Positions 26,271 to 35,754 are shown, counted from the stretch's first letter. The stretch is DNA of 64,000 bases from Symbiodinium sp. CCMP2592 (GCA_905221615.1 CAJNDT010005468.1:372001-436000), one strand, 5' to 3'. The notes: generated by a model not told the origin, from the letters alone. Program-made: numbers and translations.

Positions 26271-26351
<81 letters not shown>
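25962..26351. repeat. Long polypyrimidine tract, (CT)n with CCCT units
   Basis: About 390 bases of CT/TC dinucleotides broken by CCTCCCTCC blocks. All six-frame open reading here (Ser/Leu, Arg/Glu) is artefact. Such tracts can form triplex DNA. It would lie in an intron of the putative minus-strand gene. Confidence 0.95.
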
Positions 26352-26353
<2 letters not shown>

Positions 26354-26434
26354 ACTCCGACACATTCATGTACGCGCAGTGTGTAGTACAAAGGTGAAGC
26401 ACAAACAAAGTGGCAGTCGTGGAGTGTGCATTAC

Positions 26435-26579
26435 CATCTTTGCAGCCATGTTCCGAGGAGACTTCCATGAGCTCAGCTGTTCGCCGTCGGACAGCGATTG
26501 ACCTTGCACTGTCAGTCAGTGCCGCCTGCACACGAAAGTCCACCCAGAGCGCCCAATGTCTCTTGACTCGGGAATCAGC
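26435..26579 (-). CDS. Minus-strand host exon, good splice sites
   Basis: On the minus strand a (TTG)n-TTTCAG acceptor is followed by 48 open codons: ADSRVKRHWALWVDFRVQAA, then LTDSARSIAVRRRTAELMEV, then SSEHGCKD, and a GTAATG donor. Trp-rich and basic, unlike the repeats around it. Function unknown. Confidence 0.5.
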
Positions 26580-26599
26580 CTGAAACAACAACAACAACA

Positions 26600-27021
26600 A
26601 ACTCGGATATGTTTCTTCAGGGCTCATTCCCCGATCCGACGGATATTGCTTTCTCTGGGCGCGGTTGTGCCGAAAATTGGTACATCGTGTTCGCATCAGC
26701 GATCCCTGCTCTGAAAAAAAAAGGCCCTGTTGATGCGTTGTCTGCCCGCATGATGCATCCCGAAGATGGAGGATAGACAGGGCACGGTAAGGGCTGCAGG
26801 CTGTACTTTATGTGGGTTGCCTTCGGTGTTGTGCTCGATGTCATGTAGGTTGCAACGACAAGCATCCAGTGCAGGCGGTTGCAGCCTTGCACGGAAATTC
26901 GAGGGTTCGACCTTGAATGAGGCCCGTCATTCCACGACGACAGCTCGCAGTACCGCCTGAACACCCACTGCAGCTTTGATGGCCATTGCATCCAGATGTG
27001 CGCCTGGCATGTTTGGACATG
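26600..27021 (-). other. Further minus-strand coding-like blocks, limits unclear
   Basis: After T(9)CAG at about 26,712 the minus strand reads SLMRTRCTNFRHNRAQRKQY and GMSPEETYP. Around 26,925-26,975 it reads WVFRRYCELSSWNDGPHS after CTGCAG, with a GTCGAA donor. Phases were not reconciled. Confidence 0.3.
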
Positions 27022-27216
27022 TTACGGGTCAGCGATGGTTTTTTTTTCTTGTATCGGCATGTGAAAGCTACTCCTCAGATCCTCCAGCCAGTCGCGCCCG
27101 TCGTCGCTGTCGAAATTAGCAGCAGCGGCAGCAGCAGCAGCAGCAGCAGTCGTGGTGCCAACCGCCAATGTCATCATTGCGAGCCCTTCCACATCTTCAA
27201 AGTCATAGCCTGACAC
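27022..27216 (-). CDS. Minus-strand coding block with a polyalanine run
   Basis: 64 codons: GYDFEDVEGLAMMTLAVGTT, ten Ala from a (GCT)n microsatellite, then NFDSDDGRDWLEDLRSSFHM. The acidic, aromatic ends look coding and the trinucleotide run keeps frame, as expected in an exon. Likely part of the same minus-strand gene. Confidence 0.4.
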   Translation of the reverse strand: MSGYDFEDVEGLAMMTLAVGTTTAAAAAAAAAANFDSDDGRDWLEDLRSSFHMPIQEKKTIADP

Positions 27217-27391
27217 TTACGCTGCCAGAACCGACACTTTGAACCCTTGAGCTCAGACACCGCATCAGGGCGGCTCTAGCCCCAAAGCAGCACGCAGGGT
27301 TTTTCTTTTCTCAGGAGGGCTACGGCCCACAACCACAGCTTCAATGTGCCAGGAAGAACACCTTCATACACATCCCTTGCAGCAGCTTCAG

Positions 27392-27475
27392 CGACTCTGA
27401 GAACGAGGAGTGTGTGGTATGCTCCTTCAAGAGGCCTGGCTCAGCTTGCGGATGCTTGCGGTTGCGGGCCGCAGG
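27392..27475 (+). CDS. Candidate exon with a CxxC motif
   Basis: After GCTTCAG the frame reads DSENEECVVCSFKRPGSACG. 'EECVVC' is how many RING fingers begin, but the following His and Cys residues are not found in frame. A GTATGC donor inside it would shorten the exon. Confidence 0.25.
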
Positions 27476-27737
27476 TGTGCATTCATAAGTTTCTTCTTGG
27501 GGATGTGGAGTCGCGGATCTTCAATGAGACCATTTCCGAAGATTTCAGCTTTTTCGTGGAAATGCGAGCGGGGCACTGCTGCAAGCACTTCGCATGCTTA
27601 TGCAAAATGCCCGACCAAACGCCGAGGGATCAAGCAGTGCTCCACATCGGGTTAAATCGGTTTGGAACGTGCAGAACCCAGGGTTCAAGCCCTAGACCAG
27701 ATGAGAACAACGCGCTTCCTAGTAGGACGCGATGCAG

Positions 27738-27970
27738 AGAACTGAAACATGGACGGGGGAGAGCTCAGATTCAGGGAAAAGGGCCAGCACCCTCAACACC
27801 AGAATGCCCTCCCACAATAGCAACTCGAAGCCCAACACCCCTGAAAAGAGGATTAGGAGAGCCCCCTTTTGCAACGAAGTCCCCGATCCGAAAATGCAGG
27901 TCCCGCTCCTTCGACACTGCCTCTCTGTAGCTGACGGAGAAAGGGCGCACCAGAGCTTACTTGCCTGCTG
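27738..27970 (+). CDS. Candidate exon, low-complexity then ordered
   Basis: After CGATGCAG the frame is open for 77 codons: RTETWTGESSDSGKRASTLN, then SNSKPNTPEKRIRRAPF, then VPLLRHCLSVADGERAHQSL. A GTAGTG donor (27,971) lies just before an in-frame TAG (27,972). Ser/Pro-rich linker composition. Function unknown. Confidence 0.4.
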
Positions 27971-28554
27971 GTAGTGGGGACGTTGCCGCTGAGGTTGTTG
28001 TGGTTGCTTCTGATGGTGATATCCATATGATGATTGTTGCGAGACAGGGATGATGATGCACATGATGGTGGTGGCGGTATCAGGGAACAGTCAGTTTTCT
28101 TTGGACTGCATCAGGAGGCTCGAACCGTAGGCCAAGTACGTCAGCCCTGAAAGCTGTAGGCCTTAGTATTCGCACCGTTGCTCAGCCTATCAGCACCGCT
28201 ATAATTTGTTCCTATTGTCAGCACCAGTGCTATTCTTGCTCATGATACGTTCGGACGTATGTCCGCTATCCTTTCTACCCTTATTACTCCGGTTCTATTG
28301 GGTCCTAAACCCCAACTCGTGTGGCTGAGTGCAGACCCCTGATTCATGAGCCCCGCTACCTGGGCAGCCTTCACATCTCGGATCTATGTCGCTTTGTTTC
28401 CTTAGAATTAGTCCGAAGCCCCACTGTAGTGATTAAGGCCCCCTATGCAATGCCTTTTGAAATCCTAAAGCCTCTTGACAAACTATTACCAACAGCTTTG
28501 AAGAAGAACTAGCAAAACGAAACACGCAAAATCCCGTTAGCAACAGGCTCTAAG

Positions 28555-28760
28555 GCCATCCCCTAAACCCTAAAGCTCCAACCCTACACCCCAAACCCCT
28601 AACCCCTAAACCGCTAAACCCGAAACAACCCTAAACCCTAAACTTTTAAACCCTAACCCCTCTTTTTAAAAGAAACCTAAACAACCCTAAACCCTAAACT
28701 TTTAAACCCTAACCCTAACCCCTAAGAAAAAGAACCTCAACAACGCTAAACCCAGCGCAG
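28555..28760. repeat. CCCTAAA telomere-like strings, two long copies
   Basis: CCCTAAACCC variants and a duplicated segment (AAACAACCCTAAACCCTAAA then CTTTTAAACCCTAACCCC) fill this stretch, ending at the acceptor of the methyltransferase exon. Confidence 0.75.
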
Positions 28761-28815
28761 GCAGCTGGCGATCCTCAATCGGGGTCTTGAGCTCCTACGT
28801 GTTGGGGGCCGGATC
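28761..28815 (+). CDS. NSUN2/Trm4-type tRNA (cytosine-5) methyltransferase, exon a
   Basis: After the acceptor CAGCGCAG one base completes a codon, then 18 codons read QLAILNRGLELLRVGGRI. This matches the conserved 'LQ-x-I-x-x-RG-x-x-LL-x-x-GGR' helix just before the catalytic TCS motif of NSUN2/Trm4 enzymes, which methylate C5 of cytosine in tRNA using S-adenosylmethionine. The exon stops at a GC donor (GCCCGG), phase 0. The next block in these proteins, 'VYSTCSLNP', is exactly what exon b encodes 1.5 kb downstream. The upstream exons (SAM-binding CAAPG, CDVPCSGDG) were not found. Confidence 0.85.
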
Positions 28816-28854
28816 GCCCGGTGGCCTGGAGCCTTCTCTTGAGAGAGTTCAGGG

Positions 28855-28975
28855 CTTTAGGGGTTTAGGAGTTTCGGAGTTTAGGAGTTTAGGGTTTAGG
28901 AGTTTAGGGTTTAGGAGTTTGGGGTTTAGGAGTTTAGGGTTTAGGGGCTTAGGAGTTTAGGGGTTCAGGGTTTAC
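28855..28975. repeat. TTTAGGG-like strings
   Basis: About ten TTTAGGG/TTTAGGAG units on the plus strand. The orientation is opposite to the CCCTAAA block 200 bases upstream. Confidence 0.8.
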
Positions 28976-29027
28976 TTGGAGGTTCAGGGGTAGTAGTCAT
29001 AAGCGGGGTTATAAGTCCCTTAATATT

Positions 29028-29679
29028 CATAGGTTACTACCAACCCCCCCTCCAACCCCCCCCCAACAGCCCTCAACAGCTCTCGTAGCTCAGCAACAAT
29101 GACCAAATACACCAATACACGTCTTGAGGGTTTGGGGTTTGCGAGTGGGGTGGGTGCTCGGTTGTGTCTGGTGCGCAGCGGCGGTGGGGACTGGGCGGGC
29201 TGAAAGCCTGGTGAAGCTTGCAGAGTCTTGAGGTTAGCTGGGGCGTGCTGGGGCTTGCTAGGGCTTGCTAAGGCTTGCTAAGGCTTGCTGAGGCTTGCTG
29301 AGGCTTGCTCAGGCTTGGTGAGGCCGTGTTTTCCCGTGCCTACTACCCCACCCGTATCCCACCTACCCTGCCCTACCGCAGCTTTCTCCAGCTGGATGTC
29401 TGGTACAATGACAAGATGAAGCTTCGCGAAACAATGAGAACTCAAACGGACCTGATTCTCACATCGTTTGCATTTTGTGAGACACGATTTTTAAGTGAAG
29501 AGCAAAGGGCGCGAATGACTGACAAACCTTTTGGCAACGGCAAGTTTTAGCAATGCTTGCTAAGCCTTACTAAGGCTTTGCAGGGCTTAGTAAGGCTCCG
29601 CCCGGCTTTGAAGGAAATGACAGCACCGCTGAGGGCTGCTGGGGGGGGGGGTTGGTGGGGGGGTTGGTAATAACCTATG
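29028..29679. mobile_element. Element with C-rich inverted ends, inserted inside a family B MITE
   Basis: CATAGGTTACTACCAACCCCCC at the left (from 29,028) faces its inverse at the right (to 29,679) with one mismatch, and similarity continues for about 50 bases on each side (to CCAACAGCCCTCA). Outside lie the two halves of a family B element: 28,972-29,027 (TACTTGGAGGTTCAGGGGTA) and 29,680-29,752 (ACTACCCCTGAACCTCCAAG). Inside is a 10-base tandem repeat AGGCTTGCTA (29,245-29,325) and an 82-codon open frame (29,305-29,550) with no recognised family. Confidence 0.65.
29245..29325. repeat. 10-base tandem repeat GGGCTTGCTA/AGGCTTGCTG
   Basis: About eight head-to-tail units with A/G and G/A changes. 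Inverse-like copies (GCTAAGCCTTACTAAGGCTT) recur at 29,560-29,600. Confidence 0.75.
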
Positions 29680-30339
29680 AAATATGAGTTATACGTATAG
29701 TAACCCCTACTTATAGCCCCACTTATAACTACCCCTGAACCTCCAAGTAGGGTATAGGGTTTCGGTGGTTTAGGGGTTCAGGGGTTCAGGGGTTTGGGGC
29801 TCAGGGTGTTCAGAAGCGGGTTGGGTGAGAGTCAGGGTTTTGGAGGTAAGCAACAGCACCGAATATAAGTGGCATAGACGCCTGAATACTATTAGTGTTG
29901 TGTTGGGGTTTGGGATGTACTTATCAGTTTTTTTTCGGAAACCAGGGCTCACAGTGTTTTTAGTTGAGGGTCCTGGGTTTGGGGGCTGCATGCTGCAACC
30001 CAACTCACCCCACCCCAGAGTCCACATCTTCAGCCTGAAGCCTTAAGTCAGGGAATTTGGCCAGGACAAGCTGAAACGGCCTTCCGACCTCGAAGCCTAA
30101 GCCCCAAACCCTAAACCCTAAGCAGGAATCCGAAGCTAGGCAACCGGTAAGGACGGGCCATCGAGTTCATGAGCCCAAATCAATCCTTAGGGCTTTGGGT
30201 TTAAAGGGTGTATATATGAGTTATTAACACTGCATTGATAATATGTCATGTCATATCATATCATGTAGTATAGGAACATAGGAAACATCAACCCCTACTG
30301 AGACGCCGAATTTCCCCTCTTTCATCCCTGTGGAGTGAG

Positions 30340-30378
30340 GTCTACAGCACTTGCAGCCTGAATCCAATCGAGGACGAG
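30340..30378 (+). CDS. NSUN2/Trm4-type methyltransferase, exon b with catalytic TCS
   Basis: Thirteen codons, phase 0-0, read VYSTCSLNPIEDE. This is the catalytic motif VI of the family: the Cys in S-T-C-S-L-N-P attacks or releases the target cytosine, and PIEDE is the usual continuation. The acceptor is TGGAGTGAG and the donor is GC (GCTTCT at 30,379). It follows exon a in frame and is followed in frame by exon c, so three separated exons rebuild one conserved block in order. This is the best-supported host gene in the window. Confidence 0.88.
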
Positions 30379-30535
30379 GCTTCTCCGGAAGTTACTTCCA
30401 TCCCCAGACCCCGGGAGGATCCAAAAAGGGAGGATCCCTTAGTACCCTTAGTAGTATAGGGCCCCAAATTAGGGGATCTACTTTCTAGATCTTCTTGGAG
30501 GTCTGGGTCATGGCTACTGCAGAGGTGTCCTGTCG

Positions 30536-30636
30536 CAATCCGAAAAGAAGGAGGTACCTTATTTTGCGGGTCCTTGCAATAAGGATCCGACAAATTTAGG
30601 GTACTACATTCGGGTCCCCTTTTTTCGGAAACTCCC
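30536..30636. mobile_element. MITE family A copy 2, left arm decayed
   Basis: Right end TTTTTTCGGAAACTCCC is intact. The left end reads AATCCGAAAAGAAGGAGGTA, a worn version of the arm. The interior AGGTACCTTATTTTG and TTTAGGGTACTACATT fits the family. Confidence 0.6.
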
Positions 30637-30744
30637 ATATGACTGTGATTACTTAACTTCGTGTCGGGCTCTGGGTCAGGAGTTCGACTTTTACCCGCGG
30701 CCCCGGAGCTCAGCTGCCCAGGAACCTGGTGTTACCTGTAAGCG

Positions 30745-30868
30745 TTGGCTTAGTAAACTTACCGTTGGTTAGTAGGGAATGGAGGAATGGGTACAATTAT
30801 ATCTACTATTACTACCATTCTTCCATTCCCTACTAACCAAAGGTAAGTGTAAGCGGCGACTTAGTGAG
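30745..30868. repeat. Long imperfect hairpin flanked by diverged direct repeats
   Basis: TTGGTTAGTAGGGAATGGA (near 30,764-30,782) and TCCATTCCCTACTAACCAA (near 30,822-30,840) are exact inverses, with further pairing outwards (TTACC/GGTAA). GTAAGCGTTGGCTTAGTAAA and GTAAGCGGCGACTTAGTGAG flank it as diverged direct repeats. Single-copy MITE candidate. Confidence 0.55.
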
Positions 30869-31080
30869 CACGCCGTCGGCCCCCCCAGCAGAGTTTCGTG
30901 TCAGAGGCTTTGATGCGGGAACTCTCAGAGAGCCTGCGATATCTGTTAAAACTGAGACCGAGACGTTATTTCGTCATGTTCTTCGTACCTACAGTTTCTA
31001 GCCGAAGCCTTCGGCCCCAAATCCGATGTCCGAAAGCCTAAGAAACACCTCCCACTTCTCGCACCGAGAACCCCCGGCAG

Positions 31081-31143
31081 GCCGTCGTGGCGGCGCTCCT
31101 CCATCGCCATGGAGCTGCCGTAGAGTGGCTCGGCGACAATCTG
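31081..31143 (+). CDS. NSUN2/Trm4-type methyltransferase, exon c
   Basis: After the acceptor CCCCGGCAG the frame reads AVVAALLHRHGAAVEWLGDN then L. In family members 'NPIE(D/N)E' is followed by 'AVVA-x-L-L', exactly as here. The 3' limit is uncertain: GA and GT donors are both available near 31,140-31,160. It sits 0.7 kb after exon b, with a family A MITE (30,536) and the long hairpin (30,745) in the intron between them. Confidence 0.8.
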
Positions 31144-31784
31144 ACTTTCAGAGTTCCATTTTCAAACAAGCTTTAATTAAGGGCTCATTAAAGGGTGTCC
31201 GGGGTTCTGATCTATTGGTGCTTTTGGTTTCGGGCTTTGGGTTTGTTTCGTTTTGGGGCCTAGAGCTCAGGGCTCGGGTTTTCGGGACGGGTTGCAGGCA
31301 TTTGTCCGGGTTTGGGGTTTAGCGCTTGAGGGTTCTTGGTGGAGTTCAGGTTCAGGGTGCAAGCTTCAGTCGGCTCGACAGCCCGATATCTTCAAGGTCT
31401 TGGGATGTTGGTTCGAGCATTGGCAAACCCTAAACCCTAAACCCCAGACCCAACCTCCTAGATACGGAGTGAGGGACTGAAACTTTCAGGCACAAGTCAA
31501 GTCGTATGGTACATAGTGCGCATGCTGCGGACGCTTCGGCTTAAGGGGTTCAGGGTCCAAAGCTTTAGGGCTCTAGGCCTTCAGGTTGGGATGTGGGAGT
31601 TCTGACTCAAGTAGATCAGCCGGATGTTGAACGCGAACTTAGCCCGGAATCTCTTAAGACTTCAGCTGCAGGCTCCTAAAGCCAGCAGCCTGAAGCCTGT
31701 TCATACAAGAGGCTCCTGCATAATGTATGGAGGCTTGTAAGATTGCACCCTCAAGACCCGAAGCCCTAAGGTAAAAGCCAGAAA

Positions 31785-31867
31785 GTTGGAATATGATTAT
31801 CCTAAGCCTTCTATGGTAAATTATAGGGTATTCCTACCATGAAACCATATTTCAACTTTCCGGAGTT
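31785..31867. mobile_element. MITE family E copy 1
   Basis: AAAGCCAGAAAGTTGGAATATG at the left and CATATTTCAACTTTCCGG at the right are imperfect inverses. A better copy lies at 52,258-52,368, and a distant relative at about 58,097-58,205. Confidence 0.6.
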
Positions 31868-31906
31868 TCCTATAGCTTGCTTGAGGACTTCCCCCACAGT
31901 GCGCAG

Positions 31907-31978
31907 CTGTCAGGCTCGTGCCACCGCCGGGCAACCTCGGCCCCAGCCCACAGCTTCGGGTCGGGGTTCAGCTGGGTG
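31907..31978 (+). CDS. Candidate exon upstream of an introner-like MITE
   Basis: 24 codons (LSGSCHRRATSAPAHSFGSG, FSWV), phase 0-0, between GTGCGCAG and the GTTGTC that begins the family G element. The minus strand is also open here (LNPDPKLWAGAEVARRWHEP), so strand is uncertain. Confidence 0.35.
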
Positions 31979-32189
31979 GTTGTCAAAATTAAGGTCCCTT
32001 TTGGGAGTTTCCGAAAACAGGGAGCCCTAATATGGTACCCTAAATAGAAGGATGCTTCTGATAAGGACCCCAAAATACGGTACCCCTAATTTTCGGAAAC
32101 TCCCTTTTTGGGTCTCTAATAATATAGTAGGGCACTTAAGATTTCCCATAAAGGGACCATAAGTTTGACGAGCACCCAGCTGTTCATTC
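31969..32189. mobile_element. MITE family G copy 1, introner candidate, with nested family A copy 3
   Basis: CAGCTGGGTGGTTGTCAAAA at the left faces TTTGACGAGCACCCAGCTG at the right, so the arms contain a GT donor (GTTGTC, 31,979) and an AG acceptor (CACCCAG, ending 32,179). The 201-base span between them separates two phase-0 open blocks. A complete family A element (32,003-32,104) with TTTT on both sides is inserted inside. Confidence 0.65.
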
Positions 32190-32242
32190 ATCAGAGCTTT
32201 GGGACCTTCGGCTTCACAGAAACCTTGGGCTTCGGTTCGAGG
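32180..32242 (+). CDS. Candidate exon downstream of the introner-like MITE
   Basis: 21 codons (LFIHQSFGTFGFTETLGFGS, R), phase 0-0, from the CACCCAG acceptor to a GTTTGT donor. It continues the phase of the 31,907-31,978 block. Confidence 0.35.
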
Positions 32243-32778
32243 GTTTGTGAGGCTTAGGGAAGGTTTTGGGGTTTAGGGTTTAGGGGAGGCTTAGGGAAGG
32301 TTTTGGGGTTAAGATTGCTCCTTCCTTGGCGTTTTTTTCTGCCTCTAGCCGTTGTCGGGCAGCTTGTCACACGAACCCCATGTGAAGTCTTCGCTTCTGC
32401 ATCCGAACCTTCCTTAGATAGTGAACGGGGGAACTTTAAACTTTTTGGCTTTGTATATGAGCTCTATCATAGAAAGTTTGAATTTTTTGTGCCCGGTTGT
32501 TGAAGTCAGAAGAGAGTTCAACACCCCAAAGACCCTGATAAAAGACCCTGAAGGCCCCTTCAAAACCTAACAGCAAAGCCGGTACCTTTGTGCTTGCAGT
32601 GCTTTAGAAGTGTCTAGACCCTCGAGGTGAGCAGATCAAGTCTTCCGGCGGGCTTGCCACATGGGTGCCCGCCTCTCTTGGGGCGTTCAGGGCACAAGGA
32701 TGTTTGTAATCTTCCCTTGCTTCTGTTGTAGTTACCACTTTCGCAACTTTGAACCAACACTTTTGACACCTTTGCCAG

Positions 32779-32870
32779 GTTGTTCCCAATCCTGAGGAGG
32801 AGGGCGAGTTCTACCAGGACGCTGCAGGGACGCTGCGCATGGCCCTGCGAAGCCCGGAAGCCACTTCCAA
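32779..32870 (+). CDS. Candidate host exon
   Basis: A pyrimidine tract and TTTGCCAG precede VVPNPEEEGEFYQDAAGTLR then MALRSPEATSK. Acidic then helical, high GC3. It lies within the methyltransferase gene span but matches no conserved block known to me. Confidence 0.45.
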
Positions 32871-34029
32871 GGGAAGGGAATCCTTGAGCCTCCTTGTATC
32901 TAATACCGGGGCCTAAATAATTGCCAATACTATTGTGGTGGCTCCTTAATCAGTATGACCCCAAAAACCCTATTCCAATGATTAAGGCCATTATATTAGT
33001 CCCCGTTTGCCCTTTTTGTTGTCAGGTTCCCTTACGGAATAAAACCAGTCAAAAAAGTGTGCCCGTATAGTCAAGGGGTTACTCAAGAACTCTGAACTTG
33101 ATCAGACTATCCCTGCATCATCCCGACCTCAGTCAAGTGTATCGCCTTAGATCGAACCTTAAGTATCACCATTTCGATGCCCTTGCGCTCAACTTCGAAC
33201 CTTGAAGCCCAAAACCCTACAGCCCTAAACCCTTGCACTCAACCTTGAAGCAGGACTTCCAGTCAGTCCCGGCAGAAGCGAGAGCAGGCGCTTCAGCATC
33301 CGAGCTTTAGAGGGAGGGGCGTAACAAGAGGTATAGTATAAATTAGTATATTAGCGTACAGTATAGTACAATATAGCATGGCATGGTATGCTAGAGTCTT
33401 GCGGAATATGTTAGAGCGTTAAGTCCAGGACAGTAGAGCCATACACCCCAACCCTTGGATCCTCATTCCACAATTCAGTCATAGTATTTCTGTTATCCGG
33501 CCCCATCCTAGGCTTTCGTATTCAGGCGTCAAGGAATTCACTACAGGGGTGTAGGGATCACGTAGGATTTGCCTTTCAGGGCTGGCAGGATTTAGAGCTT
33601 AAGCCATTCAAGCTTCTTTTTTCAGGTTCGATTGAGGTGGGGGGGTTGCTCTTCGTTTCTTGCTCGAGTTCTGGAAGGGCGCAAGTCATCAACCAAATCT
33701 CAAACCCGACCGCTGAAATCATGGTCTGCAACCTGGAAGATCTAATATGGGGGCCGCGGGGGTCAGAACAAGTTGTAATATTGTTCCTCACAGTAGGGCT
33801 CCTTGGCGTTTCCCATACAGCCTCATCTTATGTAGTGAAGTATGCTTTTAGACACCCCGACACCCTAAAGCCTAAACCCCGATGCTTTAGGCCCCCTTTC
33901 GAACAACCTCGGTTCGCACACCAGCCAAGATTCGCAGGCAAAGTGAAAATCCATGCGTCGATGTGGGGAGCTGAGCCGTCACGCCTCCATTCTCCCGTCG
34001 ACATCCATTTCAGGGTGTTGTGGCATTTC
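32871..34029. other. Intronic host DNA with MITE D copy and weak exons
   Basis: 32,908-33,000 is a family D element (GGGGCCTAAATAATTGCC to ATTAAGGCC). 33,000-33,100 is a copy of the repeat nested in family F. Open blocks after TTTTTTCAG (33,625 on, two frames open) and after ATTCGCAG (33,941 on, KVKIHASMWGAEPSRLHSPV) may be exons. CT/AG-rich simple sequence near 33,310-33,420. Confidence 0.35.
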
Positions 34030-34099
34030 GGAGTTTCCGAAAATAGAGGACCCTAGTATTACTAGGATAGTACGGTCCCCCTAATTTTCGGAAACTCCC
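34030..34099. mobile_element. MITE family A copy 4, short
   Basis: GGAGTTTCCGAAAAT to ATTTTCGGAAACTCC with a shortened centre containing CTAGTATTACTAG. Confidence 0.75.
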
Positions 34100-34905
34100 C
34101 TTTGCCGTTTCTGGCTGTCAATTGGCAGGATTCGGCGGGATGAGTTTGGCATGTTGTGTGGGAATGCCGCTCAAGGAATCTTAGGGCCCCTAAGCAGCAA
34201 ACGCGTTGCTTACGACGGTCAGGGTTGATGGTGGGGTTCGAGGTTACGGCTTCGGTGAGTACCAATAACATGGACAGACTATGTGCATGGACGCATAAAA
34301 GCCATGCATGTAGCTCATAGTCATTCACAGGCAAGAACTTGGGCACTTGGGCTTTGCACCAACACCTGAGAAACTGCGTTACCACTCGGATCTTCTTTTT
34401 CACAAGCCAGAGACACCCTAAACCCCAAACGATCCATATTAAGTGCCTGGACGATCGGTCGACGTAAGGTTCCCTCCCTTTGGCGACTTCGCCGAACGAT
34501 GGGCACGGCTGCCAAGATCGAGCTAAGTATCTTTTGCTGTGGGGTTGGAGGGGCAGGCTTCAAGGCTTGAGGGTTCCAACTGGTACAGTTTAGGGCCTTG
34601 GGTGGTGGGGACAGCAAGATGTTATCTTGCTGTAGTGGTGGCGGTGGCGGTAGTGGTAATTGTAGCAGTCGCAGTAAGAGCTGGCATAGTAGCTCTCGTC
34701 GTCGTCGTCCCAAAGTCTTAAGAAAGAGCAAAGGTTTAAGATAATCCTACAATGACAAAAGAGACTGCCGCAAGATTCCTATGACGCCCCACTGCCCCAC
34801 TCAGAAACCTGAATAACATACACCAAGCCCCATTCTAAGTGAGGAGCCCAGCACTCCAGACCGCCCCAAAACTTCGGATTATGAACTCTTTCGCCCCGTC
34901 TGCAG
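34100..34905. other. Host DNA with weak exon candidates
   Basis: Open blocks follow ATTGGCAG (34,129 on, IRRDEFGMLCGNAAQGILG) and TTCACAG (34,331 on, KNLGTWALHQHLRNCVTTRI). 34,620-34,700 is (GGTGGC)/(GTC)n-like simple sequence. None has both splice sites certain. Confidence 0.3.
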
Positions 34906-35003
34906 GAGGCTGTTCGGGGAAACTGTCGGCGCCTGCTTCCGCTGCCTGACTGAACAGTATTGGCAATACAGGGCCCTGAACAAGTACTACTTGTTGGGGC
35001 GCC
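34906..35003 (+). CDS. Candidate host exon, strongly protein-like
   Basis: After CCGTCTGCAG the frame reads RLFGETVGACFRCLTEQYWQ then YRALNKYYLLGR, rich in aromatics. A GTAATT donor at 35,004 ends it just before an in-frame TAG (35,012). Function unknown. Confidence 0.45.
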
Positions 35004-35238
35004 GTAATTTGTAGTTCGTTCAGCATACGGGCCTGAATAATTACCAGTACTTTTCCTTTCGGCTCCTTATTATTGCTACCTAGTTAGACTATGAAGCACT
35101 AGACTGCAACAACCTATTCTAAACATGAAGGCTTCTACCTTATGTTTCTTCAAGCTGTCTCCATTCGCGGGACTCTGGCACCTACGACCCCGGGGCTTTG
35201 GCGTCCGACAGGGTTTCAAGTAACGGCTTTCACTTCAG

Positions 35239-35289
35239 TCCAGACGTAACTTTGGGCCTTCGCTCCTTCAGGATGATATAGACACCCGG
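35239..35289 (+). CDS. Candidate host exon with canonical donor
   Basis: Exactly 17 codons (SRRNFGPSLLQDDIDTR), phase 0-0, between TTTCACTTCAG and GTAAGA, the most canonical splice pair in the window. Function unknown. Confidence 0.5.
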
Positions 35290-35641
35290 GTAAGAAGCAG
35301 TTTAAACTTGCTGTTGCTATATGACTGTACTGTAAAATACTCCACAGTCCCATTTCTGAACGGATATCATAACAGCCAAAACTACTCAAGGGCCGAAGCC
35401 CGTGCACAAAATACACATAATAGCAAAGAAATTTGAGAGTTTTTGGTCGAGGCGGCAAAACACTCAAACGTCGTTCTTACTTTTACTGCTTTCCCATGCA
35501 ATGCCTCAAAAGCCCCGTATTGGCAGTTGAGGCCACAACTTCGAAATGCCAGAATCCCCTGAAGACCAGGACACCAAACAGCCAAATACTCGAGCAGCCA
35601 CCCTAAACCCTAAACCCCCTAAACCCTAAACTCTAAACCAG

Positions 35642-35699
35642 GCACTTGATGGACACCGGCGGATTTTTTGTGGCCGCCTTTGAGAAACGTGCTGAACTG
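35642..35699 (+). CDS. NSUN2/Trm4-type methyltransferase, later exon (TGGFF block)
   Basis: After the acceptor AAACCAG one base completes a codon, then HLMDTGGFFVAAFEKRAEL. 'H-x-x-D/N-TGGFFVA-x-(F/L)-x-K' is the conserved strand that ends the catalytic domain of NSUN2/Trm4 proteins, so this belongs with exons a-c, 4.5 kb upstream. A GC donor (GCGTGC) follows. The exons that should lie between, including the 'LxRCxRxxP' block, were not identified, so the gene may be incomplete or have very small exons. Confidence 0.8.
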
Positions 35700-35754
35700 G
35701 CGTGCTGCCCTCGGAGTGGCGTCGACGCACCCTCAGGAGATTGAAAATCCATAT

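Noticed and set aside
25916-26501. Several long open frames of Ser/Leu or Arg/Glu on both strands
   Set aside because: They are translations of the (CT)n tract, where every frame is open.
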